A stretch of 64,000 nucleotides of DNA from Epichloe hybrida. Taxonomy: Eukaryota; Ascomycota; Sordariomycetes; Hypocreales; Clavicipitaceae. The position numbers were made by a program, and so were the translations under genes. Shown here in pieces: positions 1 to 12,489 of this stretch (positions are counted from its first letter, which is position 1; each line of letters starts with the position of its first letter). The DNA lies in NCBI GenBank assembly GCA_019022495.1, contig JAFEKR010000059.1, positions 1 through 64,000 of the forward strand, given 5' to 3'. The notes below the pieces were generated by a model. That model had not been told where the DNA came from, did no database searches, and saw only the letters and a list, made by a program, of their open reading frames with translations.

Positions 1-382
1 ATTTCTATACCTTTTTTAGCTTTTATTATAATAATTACCTTAAAGAAATTATTTAATATTATAAATTAATAAGATATTAAATCTAAAGAAAATTATATAA
101 GTATAAGAAAACTTTTTAAGAATAAAAATAATATATCTTTTCTTAATAAAAACTTTCCTAGGTTAAAAGGATTTTATTTTAATTTAAATAATTATTTTTA
201 ACTTTATAGGTTTTTAATAAAGAATAAGTAAAATCCTTAAACTTAATAATAGTTTATATAAGTATAATAAAAAAATCTTTAAAAGCCTAAGCTATATATA
301 TATATTATATAATTTGATATAATAAAATTAGTTTTTTTAAAATTAAAGAAAATAGTATTTTAAATATAAAAAAAAGATTTTT
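1..382. other. AT-rich decayed sequence, no gene
   Basis: This stretch is more than 80 percent A+T, is full of stops in all frames and shows no readable domain. The five bases next to the following LTR (TTTTT) form one half of element A's target-site duplication, so this is the ancient insertion target of A. Its AT-rich text loosely resembles the interior of the hAT-type element near 38.6-38.9 kb, but the match is too weak to call. Confidence 0.6.
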
Positions 383-640
383 TGTTAAATCCTTCGGATC
401 TTCATCGGTTCAATGGCCAAAGACTAGACTAAATTATGGGTCTAGTGTAATGCACGCGATATAATTAGCTACATTAATTTGCTACTCTCTCTTTTACCTT
501 ACCTATAGATTTTGCTTACTTTTCTAGTATCTAGACTTTCCCTCTCTTCTCCCTCTTTCCTAGCTAACTATTAAACTATTATTAACTTTAATTATTTAGG
601 ATTCCCCTATTACTTACGTAGGACCTTAGTGTAACTAACA
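383..640 (+). repeat. 5' LTR of element A
   Basis: The 258-base LTR starts TGTTAAATCC and ends GTAACTAACA. It matches the 3' LTR at 24668-24928 and another family copy at 31154-31415. Differences are almost all C/T or G/A, as RIP predicts. The homology starts exactly at TGTTA here, whereas the other two copies also share the sequence just upstream, which fixes this copy as the 5' LTR. Confidence 0.9.
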
Positions 641-1349
641 CTAATTAGTAGTTAACTTTATAACTATAAATAAGCTAGGTATTATAAGAAAAGATATTTT
701 TATAGATACTACTACTACTACCCCTTATTATACTATAATAGTTATTATAGTAAAGAGGTATAACTATATAAGTATGCTAAAGGAAAAGACTAGAATCCTA
801 GTTATAGGCTTATTAGGCTTCTAAGGAATTAATTTATTAACCCTTAGACTAAGGGATATAACTTTATTATATCTATCTAGGATATTATTATTAATTATTG
901 ATTTTATTATTTATTATAAGAAAACTAACTAACTAACTAAATCTATTGCTATAAGGTATTTATTTCAAACCTAACGTTAAATAACCTTAGCTAAGCTAGC
1001 TAATATACCTATAAATTCCCTTTAACACATTACCTTCTAATAGACCTTTAATCTCTCCTTATAAGCATCTACTGCTTATTTCTTGCCCCCTTTATTCTTA
1101 GTACTATTTACCTTATGCTTATTAGTAAGAAAGAGAGAGATTACCTCCTTCTCTCTTTTTTATAAAAAACAGGAAGTAGTAATTCCTGTTATTTTCTTAT
1201 TACTTTTCTTGTTATTTTCTAGTTACTTTTAGCACTTTTATTACTTTATTTATCCTTATTAATCTATTCTTATTGCTACTTTTGCTGCTTTTTCTTCCGT
1301 TTTTTTCGTATTTTTATGATTTTCTAATTTCACTAAAGTAATAACGCTT
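641..1349 (+). other. Leader of element A with candidate primer-binding site
   Basis: No coding signal is seen in this roughly 700-base leader. The bases right after the LTR (641-656, CTAATTAGTAGTTAAC) are nearly identical to those inside the 5' LTR of element D (CTAATCAGTAGTTACC on the minus strand, just below 46400). The shared segment is therefore a candidate primer-binding site; the tRNA it would pair with was not identified. Confidence 0.5.
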
Positions 1350-4300
1350 CTTAAGTGCAAAAGAAGACCTTTATAATAGCGACAGGCAAATATAAGAGCT
1401 TAATTAGTAGTAAATAATAATAACTTAATAATATTCCTTTTATAGTTAAAGATAGCAGAGAAATCTAGACCTTCTATAAAAGAAAGGGCTGCTAGTAATA
1501 GTAAGGCTTTAATTATTACCCCTGAAAGACCCTAAGAGTATAAGTTACTCTTATATCTTTAATAGCTTACTTATAACTTCTCTAGTAATTAGAAAGAATT
1601 TATTAAGCTAGATCTAAAGACTACTACGTAGCTTAAGCTTAATAACTAGATTATAAGATTTATTAACCTTAGTAAGCATTAAGGCTAGAGAGATAATAAC
1701 CTATAGGAATTATTCTAGGAAGACTTTAAAGGCTAGTCTAAAGATACCTTTAAAAGGGTAACTAAGGAAGTTATTAAAGAATTACGTAATTCTCTATAAG
1801 ATCATAGCGTTCTTATTAAGCAAGGCCTAGGATATTTAATCCTAGTATCCCTTAAAGAAATGCTTTATTAAACTTTAATACCTCTTTAGTTATAGGAAAG
1901 ATTATAAGAAAGACTATAATCTTCTAAACCCCTAGAGCCTTAATATTAATAACCCTAATAACTTACCCTAGAAATCCACCTTCCCTAACCCTAAAGATTA
2001 CCTAAACCTTTATAAGAACCCCTATAATAATCTCTATTAAATTAATAGCTTTATCCTAATAATTATTATTAATAATAACTAGTAGACTATTATTTATAAC
2101 AAATTATGCCTTTATAGTAATTCCCCTCTAAAGATTAGATTATAAAGAAAATCTTAGAGCTTATAAAGATATATAAGGATAGTAACTAATATAGTAGGAA
2201 GCTATATAACTTCTTAATACTAAAGATTACACTCTTTAAAAATAAGTATAATAGAATTAAACTTCCTTAAATATATTATTAGACGGCTTTCCTTATTATA
2301 TTAATAGGTAATACTAAATAATACTTCCTTAATTACCTCTTTAGGAATAACTATTCCTATAAAGAGATAATTACTTATATTTATTAACGCTTTAAGATAA
2401 AAAGTAACTAGTAATTCTATTACTATAAATAAAGTAGTATAATATTAAAGAGTATAATTAAGAAGAATCCTAATAAAAGTAAGCTTAATTACCTTAAGAT
2501 TATATTATTAACCCTTAAGAAGATTTATAAAGGGCTATACCTTACTAAAATAGTAAATACTAAGCTCTATAAGTAAGCGTTAAATACTATAGCTAGTATG
2601 CCTAAATATTAGATAGTAAAATATATACACTCCCTAGGCTTTAAAAGTCTTACTAAAGACTTTTATAAGGCTATTACTATTATAGAATTAAATAAGAAGT
2701 CCTCCTAATACTTTTAGTACTAATAAGGAGACTCTCTAAAGGCTATATTTACTAATTATTAGTATAAATAATAATCCTATAGTAAAGGAAGCTATTATAA
2801 ATAAAGCCCTAGGCTAAGTACTAAGCGCTACTTTATATATAGTAAGAGTAGCTACTAGTTCTCTAATTACTTTACTAAAGAGTATTAAAAGGAGAAAGAC
2901 TACTAGTAAGCTAGTAAAACATATTATATACCCCCTTTAGAGAAAAGATTCTAGGTATTTCTTACCTCCTATAAAGGGTAGGATAATAATAAGCCTAATA
3001 ATAGCTTAGGTTAGGATTAGGAATTATATTTTATTAAATATATAAAGGCTAAGGATAATAATAATAATATAAAGGAGCTACTATTAATAGTATATCTAAG
3101 TATTATATAATTCTTCTGCTCTAGACTATAGAATAACTATAACGCTGCTAATGTTAATGTCCTTGCGACCTTAAATAATTAGGCCTTTTAATATACATTC
3201 CTTAGGTAAGAGTTCTATAAGCTATAAGAGTGTAATAAAGGATTAATCTACTATATCTCTAAAGAATACTATTCTAAAGAGGTCTTTAGAGGGATTATAC
3301 CTAACACTAGCGCCACAGGGAAATTAAGTGTAGGAGAGGTATAAGTAAAGGCTCTATTAAAATTAATGCCTTTATTAAAGATAATTCCCTATAAGCCTTA
3401 AATTATTATATTTAGCGCTAGATTAGTAGTTATAAGAGAAATCCTTTATATGCCTATAGAACTTAGAGAGCTTAAATTCTATATCCTGAATATAGCTACC
3501 CCTTTTCTCTTCTTAATCACTAATATAGATAAGATATAAGTTAAGATTAATAACCTTACTAATATACTTATCTAAGGTAATAAGACTATACCTATTATAC
3601 GATAATAAGGTTATCCTTAGTGGTTACTAGAGGTAAGAGAAACAGTTGCCTTCTACCTTTTAGAAGGGGATATCTATTAATTACATTATTAGCTTAGTTA
3701 CCCTTCTATTTAATAACTTATAAAGATCCTTTACTAAGCTAGTTATAAAGTTAAGCACTAGGTAATTAAGAAATTGACTAAAATCTGCTACTATTACTAG
3801 ATACACGGCAAGGCCCCTAGTTAATTCAAATTCACAATCAAGGATAACCACGAATTTAACTATAAGATTATTATTAATATTATATAAATTAACAGCTAGC
3901 TAGTGCTTTATATTATTAATTTAGTAACCTTATTCTAAGTAGCCTAATTCCTTAATCTAAAGAAGCAGAAGGCTTAAGATATCTAGGATGCTATCCGTGA
4001 ATATTAGATTAATACTTATCTTAGACCTCTAGAATAGATTATCCATAACGCTAGTAATAACTTCGCTTCCACTAAATTTAAGTATTATGCTTAACTAATA
4101 TTAATTAAGACTAATAAGATGCTAATTAAAGCCTATAATAGCATTAGAAAGGTTAAGAGATATTACGGACCTTTACGCTAAGCCTATAATATTATTATAG
4201 ACTTAATTAGAATAGAACTTACGCTAGAATAACATCTTTAAATAGCTATTAAAGCTATTAATAACTCTATAGGCCTAAATAGTATTATCCTAACCCTGCT

Positions 4301-5370
4301 AGTCTTTAGAGGCTACCCACAGATAATAGATAAGTTATTACTAAGTGTCTTTATTATTTAATATGCTAAAGTAATTTATAAAGCTACTAATAAAGTCTGC
4401 TATTATCTAGCTTTATAGCAGGTCTATAATACCCTTAAAGCCTAGAATAGCCCTAATATAGCGCCTATATATTAGCTACCCCTATAGGCTAATATATATA
4501 TATAAAGAGAGAAAGGTAGCTAGTATAGCCTTTATAAGCTACTTACTACTAATAAAGAGACCTATATAGTTAATATACCCTATAGCTTAGTGAAGTTTTG
4601 CTTTATAGTAGTAAAGCCTTATTATAAAGACTTATATATTATAAAGGGACTAGAGTAGTAGGAGATAAAGCCTAGTAATATAAAGGAAGAAGTAACTATA
4701 TAACTAACTACTACTACTAAAGGAGATTCTCTAATAAAAGAAGATAAAGGGCTATAAGTACTAGCTAAGAGAAAGTAAGGGAGACTAAGAAAGGCCCTTA
4801 TAGTTTAATTTATAAGCATAGAAGAGTCTAAAGAAAAGGCTTATAAAGCCTAAATAGCCCTAAAGGGAAGATATTAAGTTAAAGACTTATTACCTTACCC
4901 TAAAGAAATAAAAGTAAGGAAAAGAAAAGCTTATAATCTTAAGAAGAACGCTAGCCTAGTCTAACTCTATGTACTTATTAATAAAGATTAAGAAGAGGCC
5001 TTTATTTAAGAGGCTATAGCTATAGGAATACTAAGCATAGTATTCTTTATAGTAAAGAAAAAGGCTAATTAGAACCTTTCTCTTTAACTTCGCTAAGAAG
5101 GGAAGATTATAACCCTAGGAAAACCCTTTAAGTAATCTAATTAAGCTAAAATTAATGCTTTATAAGCTTATAATATGTTTAAATTTATTAAGTATAACCT
5201 AGCGAAGCACGGAGGTTATAAGATCTTTAATTCTTGTATAGTTAAAGAGATTAAAGGCAAAGGAATAGATTCGCTATATAAGAAGTCCTGCCTCATTATA
5301 TAAGGCTATAATAACAAAGGAAAGGAATTTATCCTAACGTAATCACCAATAATATAACAAGCAAGCTAAT
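1350..5370 (+). pseudogene. Element A polyprotein, segment 1: Gag, protease, integrase, start of RT
   Basis: The segment is one frame with many TAG/TAA stops at former CAG/CAA codons. Gag fills roughly 1350-2950. A CCHC-type zinc knuckle region near 2828-2890 has lost its cysteines (Tyr where Cys is expected). The protease motif lies at 3291-3330, where the usual PDTGA reads PNTSA (Asp to Asn, Gly to Ser). The integrase core follows, with a NASNNFAS block at about 4044 (the family has D-A-G-T-N-F-A-S) and a KVKRYHGPLR block near 4150. A post-integrase segment lies near 4450-4650. The reverse transcriptase begins near 5290 (IIQGY) and is cut by element B at 5371. All of this points to an inactivated polyprotein; the loss of catalytic residues is what RIP produces. 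Confidence 0.85.
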
Positions 5371-6195
5371 TGTTAAAAATAAGACCTATTTTTAGCCCTT
5401 TTTCTAGTTAAAGAACCTTCTTATTACTAGCTTGCTTTGCAAGTCTGACAGCTGCACTGCAGCTGTCAACGGTCACGAGGGCAGCTGTCAATGGCTGCGT
5501 CGCAGCTATCAACAGCTGCGACCGACCGTGTGGATAACTAATTAGTCAATTGCGTTGTGGCTGCAAGTGTAGCCACAACCACGCCACTAGTAATTAGGTA
5601 AGCTAGGGTGACGTAAGCTAGGGTGACATAAGCAGGTTACCCTACACATAACTTACCCTATAGCTATCTTTGATAATGATTTTCTCTTTATCTAGAGGTT
5701 GTACAAAAGTTTCATATATAGCAAATTAAAGCTTGAAGATAGGGCTTTCTTTTTATGCAAGGTTATTTTTTGGACCAAAAGTTAGTGTATACGGGTTGCT
5801 AGCTAGTATGGTGGTGAGTCGATTTTTTGGTTTTTGCATACAAATGAATTTTGCGGAAAATCAAAAGTGGCCTGTAAGACCCCGTTAGCAGCCTAGATCC
5901 ACTAATACAGTTAGTAGGTCTATGAGAGGAAGAAGATCTTTTTAACTAGCTAGATAGCTAGTCCTCTTAACTAACAACAGCCGCATTGCCCGTATAACGT
6001 ATCTAAAATCAATTCTATTGCTTAATAAGATATTATAAAAGTGATCTAAATTGAATTCTATTAGTTAATAACTGCCACAACCTTCCGTTGCGTTACGTTA
6101 ATTGATTTAACGTTGCAGCCCTATTGGTCCCTGACCGTAGAGCTTGCACCCGTACAGCTGTTGCCAGCTGGCAACTAGCTCCCTACATTTCAAAA
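5371..6195 (+). repeat. 5' LTR of element B
   Basis: The 825 bases start TGTTAAAAATAAG and end CATTTCAAAA. A GC-rich block rich in CAGCTG palindromes lies at 5441-5520, followed by a doubled GCTAGGGTGACGTAA-like motif near 5606-5635. The end is TG...AA rather than TG...CA. The boundary is set by the target duplication and by the primer site that abuts it. Confidence 0.9.
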
Positions 6196-6212
6196 GGTTA
6201 TGAGCCCGGCTC
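6196..6212 (+). promoter_or_regulatory. Primer-binding site of element B, half-tRNA(iMet) type
   Basis: GGTTATGAGCCCGGC directly follows the LTR. It is complementary to the anticodon arm of eukaryotic initiator tRNA-Met (GGGCTCATAACC), not to its 3' end. Drosophila copia and yeast Ty5 use this kind of internal, half-tRNA primer. Confidence 0.75.
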
Positions 6213-6251
6213 TATTACTATAGATTCCTTTTAGGTCACTTTGTGTACGAT

Positions 6252-6490
6252 TACAGAAGACTTCCCTTCTATAAAAAAGGAAGGACCTGCGAGAAAGAAG
6301 CTTTTCCCTTCTATAAAAAGGAATTAATTGTGGCTACAGAAGACTTCCCTTCTATAAAAAAGGAAGGATCCGCGAGATAGAAGCTTTTTCCCTTCTATAA
6401 AAAGGAATAAATTTTAAATACAGAAGACTTCCCTTCTATAAAAAAGGAAGGACCCGCGAGATAGAAGCTTTTCCCTTCTATAAAAAGGAA
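6252..6490 (+). repeat. Three tandem copies of an 83-84-bp leader repeat in element B
   Basis: Units start at 6252, 6335 and 6419, each with TACAGAAGACTTCCCTTC. Each unit holds two short hairpin-like blocks in which CCTTCTATAAAAA is followed by AGGAAGG or AGGAA. The array ends at the start of the polyprotein frame (6492), so it lies wholly in the untranslated leader. A role in packaging or translation is only a guess. Confidence 0.85.
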
Positions 6491-6491
6491 A

Positions 6492-9400
6492 ATAGATACT
6501 AAAGGAAAGGGAAAGGGACCTGTAATCCCTGACCCTAGTGCGCAAGAGGTTCTAAATAACTAGCTAAAAGAGCAGGCTATTAAGCAACAAGCAACTATAG
6601 ACTAGTTATTAGAGAAGCTAGAAAGCTTATCTATAACTGTAAATAGTCGTATGGAGGGTGTGGAATCTGATAAGCCCGCTAGTTAGCAGCAAGATCAGCA
6701 GCCTGTTCAAGAAAATCAAGCTGAATCTAGCTCTGTACAAGCAACCTTTAATAATTTAATTATTAAGGAATTCAATAAAAGGGTTTATAGTTTTCCAGAG
6801 ACTGCTAGGCTTAAAGGAGCCGAAAATTTCGAACAATGGAAATAAGCCCTAACTATCCAATTTAGAGCTTTAGGCATGCCTAATTTTCTAGATAATCCGG
6901 AGAGTTCTAGGGCGCTAGGGGATCTAGATCAAGCTATTATCCTTATGTTACTAAGGGATAGTTGTACAGAAGGACCCCAAGCCGCTATAACTTGGCAAAA
7001 ATCACCTGAAGAAGCCTATAATTTACTTGTAAGGCAATATTCACATAGCGTTGAAATCCAGAGGGGGTCCCTATATTTAGAATTTCATAACCTGAATTTT
7101 CAAGAGTTTAAGGGGACTCTAGAGTCCTTTAATGCAGTCTTTAATAATCTACTAGCTAGATTATCGATTTCAGGGGTCCTAATTGCTCCGATAGATTAGG
7201 TTAATCAATATCTTCAATCCCTAAAATCAACCTTCCCTCAGTGGGCTAAGAGGCAACAATTCAGCATGCGTACGAATAGGGCTATAGGGGCTCCCCTAGA
7301 TGCCCTAAATCTTTAATTCTTGATGGCAGACCTTCTAGCAGAACAGAGGGATAAATTATCTACGGTATCCAAAGCCCTGAATTATAGGGCTAAAAACCTT
7401 GAAAAGGGTGCCAAAGAAAAAGAAAAGGCCCCTAAGGATTAGAAGAAGAAAGGAGGCTCTGAAGAAAATAAGGGCTCTTCTAATTCTAATTCTTCTTCTA
7501 ATAAGAAGAAGAAGAAGAAGCAAAAAGGTCAAAAATCAGATAAAAAGGATAATAAAGAGACCTCTGGAGAGGGATCTTTTATGCTAGGAAATTATAACCT
7601 TTCTAACGGTGCTCTTAAACCGTACAAGAAGCCTAGCCTTCATAAGACTAGTTATAAGAGCTCTAGTGATAGTAGCTCTAATTCTAGTTCTAGTGAATCG
7701 GATGATGAAAATCAAGAAATTAAAACCTTAAATGGTTTTAATTATTACAGCAAAGACATAAAAAAGGCCCTATTATATGATACAGGTTCGACTGTACATA
7801 TTGTTAATTCTAGGGAGGTCTTTAGGGATTATACCCCCTATAAAAAGGGGGAATCCGACCCTATTATAACTGGTGGTGGCCCTATTTACGCTAAGGGTCA
7901 CGGTAGTGCTGTTTTTGAGGTCTTATATCAAAAGAATCCTAATAAATATAGGACCTTAGTGCTTAAAGATGCGCTATATTTTCCTTAGCTTGATGTTAAT
8001 ATAGTTAGTGGACTTACGCACTATATATCTGGTGGTTGCCTTATAAAAAACCTACTTTATCTTAAAGATAGGTCTTGTATTGCAACCTTAGATATAGAAA
8101 AACATGGTTTTTTCTTTCACGTTAAAAACCAATCTACGCCAAAGTTATCTAAAGGGCCCTGTAATAACTCTCATTACATCCGACCTTTTACCTACGCCGC
8201 TTTTAAGGGTCATAGTTACCCTATAGAGGTTCAAATTCCCTCTAAAAAGCCGGATTGGGCTTCTGATTTAGACGAAATCGACGAAAATGATGATGATATT
8301 AAAGAAATCGTACGGGATGATTTAGAGGAATTAGTCCCTTCTTCTTCGCCTATAGCCCCAGGTTGGGTCCCTTATAAATCTAAGGAAATAGATTTAGGGG
8401 TGTTAGAGGGCCCTAGTGGAGGAAAAGGGTCCCTAATACCTCTCCAAGAGGCCTGTGGTTCTCAAGGGGCCCAGCAGGGGACTAGTGAAGAGGGCCCTAG
8501 TCTAGATCCTAATTCAGACCCTAAGGATCTTCAATATCAACGGTTGTTAGAACTAGCTGGCCTATGGCATGTACGATTAGGGCACCTAGGTCTTCCTTTG
8601 CTAAAGAAAACTAGCCTTATAACTAAAGGAATCCCTGATTTTTCTAAAATTAAGGATAAGGATTTTAGATGTATTGCTTGTGATCAATCTAAGGCAGTTA
8701 GAAGACCTAGGAAGTTAGCTATCCCTGACCCCCCTAGAGCTCTAGATCGAATAGAGGGGGATACGCTAAAAATCAGTCCTACGCCGTACAATAAACAGTC
8801 AATTTGCTTATTTTTAGTTGATCGAAAGACTAGATATAAGTGGGTTATCTTATTACCTAATAAGGAAGGCCTAACTGTTTATAAGGCTATTAAAGGCTTC
8901 TTCAGAGGGCTTAAAAATCAACTAGGCCAATATCCTAGGCACCTTCATTTCAATGGGGGCCAGGAAATTGATTCTAGTTGTCAAGCTTGGTTAAATTCTA
9001 AAGGGATTAAATTTACGACTTCTAGTCCCTATATCCATAAGCAAAATGGATTAGCAGAACGTTCAATTCGCACTATTCTAGATCGATTAAGGGCTACTAT
9101 CCAGTGGGCAAAATTACCGTTATTTTTATGGTGTTTTGTATTACCTGCAGTTGTTAACCTGGTTAATATAACTGCTAATACCACTAAGGATGAAAGCCCT
9201 GAACAGCTGCTATCTAGGGAGCTAAATCAGCCTTATACAACTGATATTAGCAGTATTAGAGCTATAGGATCTCACTGTGAGATTCTAATCCCCCTGGAAA
9301 AACAACCTAAAGCCTAGAAGTTAGCAGCTAGGACTATCCCTGGAAGACTTTTAGCTACACTAGGTTCCAACACCTACCTAGTGTACATCCCCTCTAAAAG

Positions 9401-11447
9401 GCTAGTTACAAAGACTAGCTTTATTAAGATTATAGAACCTATAGGCCCTGTTTCTAAAGGCTTACCTAGGATTTCTATAGGGGATAACCTTTTAGAGGGG
9501 GAAAATGATTTAGATCAACAACATCTAGATCAAGGTTCAAAGGATTACCCTATAGACAACATAGGTATCCCTGTAGGTCAAGAAAAACCACCTACAGGCC
9601 CCAAAGAACCCCCTAAAGGCTTAATTCCAGCGGATCCCATACAGGCGCAGCCTATAACTCAACCAGCAAATCAGATTTCGACTTCGGACCTCGATTTTGA
9701 CAAAATTATCGATTTCGACCCTAATATCGACCCTATGGATGTTGATATTAGTTCCCCTTCTTCTCTAGATTTTATAAAAGAAATCTGCTTTAAGGTACGG
9801 GAGAAGCTAAAGGAAAAGAATCCTATTAGCCCCGAGCCTAAGACCTGGAAGCAGGCTATATCTAGCCCTGAAAGGGATAAATAGATAGAAGCCACGTACA
9901 AGGAATACGAACAGCTTCTAAAGGCTAGTACTTTTAAATTTATAGGGAAAGATCAAATCCCTAAGGGCCGAAAAGTACTAAAGAATAGGCTTGTTTATAA
10001 GCTTAAAAAGGATAAAGAAAATAATCCTTTAAAATATAAGGCTCAACTCGTTGCTAAGGGATTTATGCAAATCGAAGGCCTAGATTACCTAGAGACCTTC
10101 GCTGCCACAAGCATTCCCCCTAGCTGGAGGATTTTACTAGCCCTAGCGGCTTGGAATAACTGGGAAATCGAACAAATCGATTTTATAGGAGCTTTTCTTA
10201 ATAGTAAGCTATAATAACAGATTTATATGGTTATTCCAGAAGGGTTTATTGAATTCCTTGAGGCAAATCCTAAACTAGCTAAATTAGCTAGATGTTTTGG
10301 CTGGAAACCTTTTAAAGATCAAGTAATTTTATTACAGAAGTCTTTATACGGCCTAAAACAAAGCTCAAGGGAATGGCAACAAGCGCTAATATTAGTGCTT
10401 AAATCCCTAGGATTTAACCCTTTAATATCTGACCTAGCTATCTTCTTTAATCCTTTAACCAAAACCTTCGTCATTACGTACGTTGATGACTATCTTCTAA
10501 TTAGACCGGATTTATCTTATATCCAAAGGCTTAAAAAGGAACTTTATAAAGTCTATCTAATAGAAGATAGGGGGCCTGCTAAATTCTTCTTAGGGGTTCA
10601 AATCATACAAGATAGGCCTAATAGAATACTGAAAATTCATTAATCTTAGTATATATTAGAAGCCTTAAAACGATTTAATATGCTAGATAGTAAGCCTATT
10701 AGCATACCTCTTTAGCTAGGGGTTTTAGCTACGCAGATAACTAAGCTTTTAATAGCTAGCGAAATCAAGCTTTATCAGTGTATCATAGGGACTATAATGT
10801 ACCTAATGTTGCTTACAAGGCCTGATACAGCTTTTACGCTACAGTGGTTATCTACTACACTAGCTAGCCCTTATATAGAACACCTAAAAGCAGCTAAAAA
10901 TCTGCTAAGGTATCTATTAGGGACTAGATTCCTTGCTATTATCTATAGGGGAGACCCTAAAGGTTTAGTTAGCAAAAGCCTAATAGGTTATTGCGATAGT
11001 GATTTTGTAGGGGATAAAAAGACCTTAAAATTAACCTATGCTTATCTATTCAAGCTAGCTGGCGGACCTATTAGCTGGAAATTAAAGAAAGCTAGTACAA
11101 TAGCTCTATTAACACTAGAAGCTAAAGCTGATGCTATCTGCGAGACCTTCCGGGAGCTTTAGTGGCTTTAGGGCTTATTTAAGGAGCTAAAAACCCCTAT
11201 TTCTCCCCCTATCTAGATATATTGCGATAATTAAGGCGCTATAACTACTGCTTATAACCCTGCTTTACATAGTCGTACAAAGCATACATTGCTAAAGTTC
11301 AACTATATTAGGCAATAGGTTTTAGAGGGTTTAGCTAAGATCGAATATCTAGATACGAAGTCAATGCCTGCAGATAGTCTTACGAAACCTCTTTCTAGAC
11401 CTCTTCATCAGGCTTTTATTAAGCTTTTAGGGCTTAATAATTATTAA
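6492..11447 (+). pseudogene. Element B Gag-Pol polyprotein, 1652 codons, inactivated by point stops
   Basis: One frame runs from a former start codon at 6492 (now ATA, MDTKGK-like context) to TAA at 11445-11447. Gag occupies about 6492-7560 and ends in a Lys/Ser-rich stretch. The protease motif DTGS is at about 7780 (LLYDTGSTVHIV). A GAG-pre-integrase HxxLGH-type block lies near 8575, with CIAC at 8670 for the zinc-binding motif. The integrase core is at 8750-9130 (SPYIHKQNGLAERSIRT). The RT spans 9990-10640 with an intact YVDD box at about 10480. RNase H follows at 10970-11390, with YCDSDF and YCDN motifs, and the C-terminus reads like SMPADSLTKPL. Breaks are single TAG/TAA codons at former CAG/CAA and no frameshift is needed. 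Long open pieces survive at 6876-7199, 7581-7988, 8400-9317, 9381-9884, 10227-10643 and 10797-11162. Confidence 0.92.
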
Positions 11448-11659
11448 ACCAATAACTAATTCCCTTCAATAGGGAACCAAAAAACAACGTTAAAAGGGAG
11501 CTATATTTAACAATAGCTAGGAATTCAAAAAGGGGGCTTTTTTCATATTTTCCTGTTTTTCCCTTTTATCTGTTATTATCAAAAGTTATTGATTTTTCCC
11601 TATAGTTTTTTTTTGTACACTTCTAATTGCTTTTAAATGTAATTCTTTTGTAGAGGGGG

Positions 11660-12484
11660 TGTTAAAAATAAGACCTATTTTTAGCCCTTTTTCTAGTTAA
11701 AGAACCTTCTTATTACTAGCTTGCTTTGCAAGTCTGACAGCTGCACTGCAGCTGTCAACGGTCACGAGGGCAGCTGTCAATGGCTGCGTCGCAGCTGTTA
11801 ACAGCTGCGACCGACCGTGTGGATGACTAATTAGTCAATTGCGTTGTGGCTACAAGTGTAGCCATAACTACGCTACTAGTAATTAGGTAAGCTAGGGTGA
11901 CGTAAGCTAGGGTGACGTAAGCAGGTTACCCTACACATAACTTACCCTATAGCTATCTTTAATAACGATTTTCTCTTTATCTAGAGGTCGTACAAAAGTT
12001 TCATATATAGCAAATTAAAGCTTAAAGATAGGGCTTTCTTTTTATACAAGGTTATTTTTTGGACCAAAAGTTGGTGCATACGGGTTACTAGCTAGTATGG
12101 TGGTGAGTCGATTTTTTGGTTTTTGCATACAAATGAATTTTGCGGAAAATCAAAAGTGGCCCGTAAGACCCCGTTAGCGGCCCGGATCCACCGATACGGT
12201 TAGTAGGTCTATAAGAGGAAGAAGATCTTTTCAACTAGCTAGATAGCTAGTCCTCTCAACTAACAACAGCCGCATTGCCTGTATAACGTATCTAAAATCA
12301 ATTCTATTGCTCAATAAGATATTATAAAAGTAATCTAAATTGAATTCTATTAGTTAATAACTGCCATAACCTTTCGTTGCGTTACGTTAATTGATTTAAC
12401 GTTGCAGCCCTATTGGTCCCTGACCGTAGAGCTTGCACCCGTACAGCTGTTGCCAGCTGGCAACTAGCTCCCTACATTTCAAAA
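11660..12484 (+). repeat. 3' LTR of element B
   Basis: The 825 bases are the same length as the 5' LTR and are preceded by the purine tract AGAGGGGG (11652-11659). The two LTRs differ almost only by C/T and G/A changes at CpA/TpG, scattered on both, so both copies took RIP hits after insertion. The sequence ends CATTTCAAAA, followed by target duplication CTAAT. Confidence 0.9.
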
Positions 12485-12489
12485 CTAAT

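Larger units (their letters stand above)
5371..12484 (+). mobile_element. Element B: Ty1/Copia retrotransposon inserted in element A
   Basis: Two 825-base LTRs (5371-6195, 11660-12484) enclose a 5.46-kb interior, with CTAAT on both sides (5366-5370 and 12485-12489). The interior holds a tandem-repeat leader, one long Gag-Pol frame in Copia order and a purine tract (AGAGGGGG) just before the 3' LTR. RIP damage is light compared with element A, and ORFs of 100-300 codons survive between stops. B is therefore a later arrival. A third copy of its LTR is at 36298-37093. The insertion plus its duplication is 7119 bases, a multiple of three, so A's frame is unchanged on the far side. Confidence 0.95.

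Noticed and set aside
7399..7587. A 62-codon Arg/Lys-rich open stretch
   Set aside because: It is out of frame with the polyprotein of element B and overlaps its Lys-rich linker, so it is a shadow of that gene.
9671..9901. A 76-codon minus-strand open stretch
   Set aside because: It is antisense to element B's polyprotein and has no domain.
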